Positions 63,401-64,000 of a stretch of DNA of 64,000 bases are shown one piece after another. The stretch lies in assembly GCA_033032865.1 (NCBI GenBank), contig JAWHQI010000079.1:9738501-9802500 (forward strand). The letters run 5' to 3'. This stretch comes from Dactylorhiza incarnata. Lineage: Eukaryota; Streptophyta; Magnoliopsida; Asparagales; Orchidaceae. A program made the position numbers and the translations under genes. The notes below the pieces were generated by a model that saw nothing but the letters and a program-made list of their open reading frames with translations, did not search any database and was not told where the DNA came from. Each line of letters opens with the position of its first letter. The stretch's first letter is position 1.

Positions 63401-64000
63401 ATGGAGAGGGAACTGGAAAACTGAGTTAATTCTTATTATGTTTTTATTCAGTAATTCAGTTACTTCACTACATTTCAGTAGTGCTCTTATTTCAGTTCAG
63501 TATTCTATTTACAACAGTTCATTTTAGTACTTCAATTTTTGTACTTTCCTTACAACAGCTTTCCTTTACCGCATATTAATTACTGCAATTTACTAACGAT
63601 TTCATTCTCGCACTTTTATTTCGGGTCCCGCTTAGATAAGCAGTTCATCTGGTTGAGCATTAGTTAGGGATATCTTGGAGATGATTTGCTCCTCCAAGGT
63701 TAGCCCTAAATAATAGGCTCCCTCGATTGCTACGCTCCTTGTCTAAAGTTGAGAGGTACGATCAAGCTCTACGGTCACCTGCCCAAATTATTTCGTGTCG
63801 AGTAAGACAAGCCACCGCAAACCCTGAAGGTGCCAGTTGGTTGCATTATTGAAATAATTGTAAATTGCTTGCGGTGAAAAGTAGCAGGTCGGTCATGCCC
63901 GCAAACCGATCATACCAGTATGGGATGGTTGACGACTCTAGGCAACAGGGAGAAGTGCACCCAGGGAGCTCGACTATGTTTTATGCCCCGCTGGGTCCCT

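Larger units (their letters stand above)
53233..64000 (+). repeat. Long 3' LTR of the gypsy chromovirus (runs past the window end)
   Basis: After a polypurine tract (AAGGGAGGTGGAGT, 53219-53232) the LTR starts TGTAACACCC. It consists of 53233-53725 and 60297-64000, interrupted by a copia element. Modules in order are a ~165-bp tandem array (53480-53725, 60297-61075), a GC-rich part with a TATAAAAT box (61580-61587) and G18 (61963-61980), an AT-rich part, a ~42-bp tandem array (63215-63400), and a final block with ACAGGGAGAAGTGCACCC. This order mirrors the solo LTR at 44374-48486. At least 4.2 kb is present. Confidence 0.82.

Overview
The window is nuclear DNA of a flowering plant, probably a eudicot. 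One host gene is visible: a GT31-type beta-1,3-galactosyltransferase on the + strand with canonical GT/AG introns. Nearly everything else is transposable-element DNA: Ty1/copia and Ty3/gypsy elements, non-autonomous LTR derivatives, two hAT-type elements, RTE LINE stubs and a tobacco-TS-like SINE tail. The species cannot be named from the sequence.

Layout. 1-1375: 5' end of a short-LTR copia element (minus). 4040-21264: six exons of the galactosyltransferase; upstream exons are not found. Its first visible intron (4113-10059) holds an internally deleted copia element, palindromic GC-rich arrays, a SINE-like tail and a 999-bp hAT element that itself carries an RTE LINE stub. Its last intron (11371-21115, 9.7 kb) holds a tandem array with a 170-nt poly-G run, a gag-protease gypsy element interrupted by a 545-bp hAT element, and a truncated copia element.

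22400-64000 is a nested stack of LTR retrotransposons. An old Tork/Tnt1-like copia element (minus) is split three ways: its pol lies at 23340-25128, 37886-38464 and 51850-52118. Into it went (a) a non-coding long-LTR element (25129-37885), whose 3' LTR holds a very young gag-only Sirevirus-like element (31991-37765, two 1555-bp LTRs differing at about four sites), and (b) a degenerate Sirevirus-like element (38465-51849), whose RNase H is split by a 4.1-kb solo gypsy LTR (44374-48486). To the right lies the 3' end of a plus-strand chromovirus (integrase chromodomain, then a long LTR running past the window end); its LTR is split by a complete but dead copia element (53726-60291, TSD CTTGC).

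Most notable: the young gag-only element with an intact 714-codon gag; seven tandem short stem-loops in the transcribed part of its LTR, with compensatory stem changes; the pair of 4-kb gypsy LTRs that share a modular layout but differ in one repeat module; and a host gene whose reading frame is intact across introns loaded with about 16 kb of DNA.
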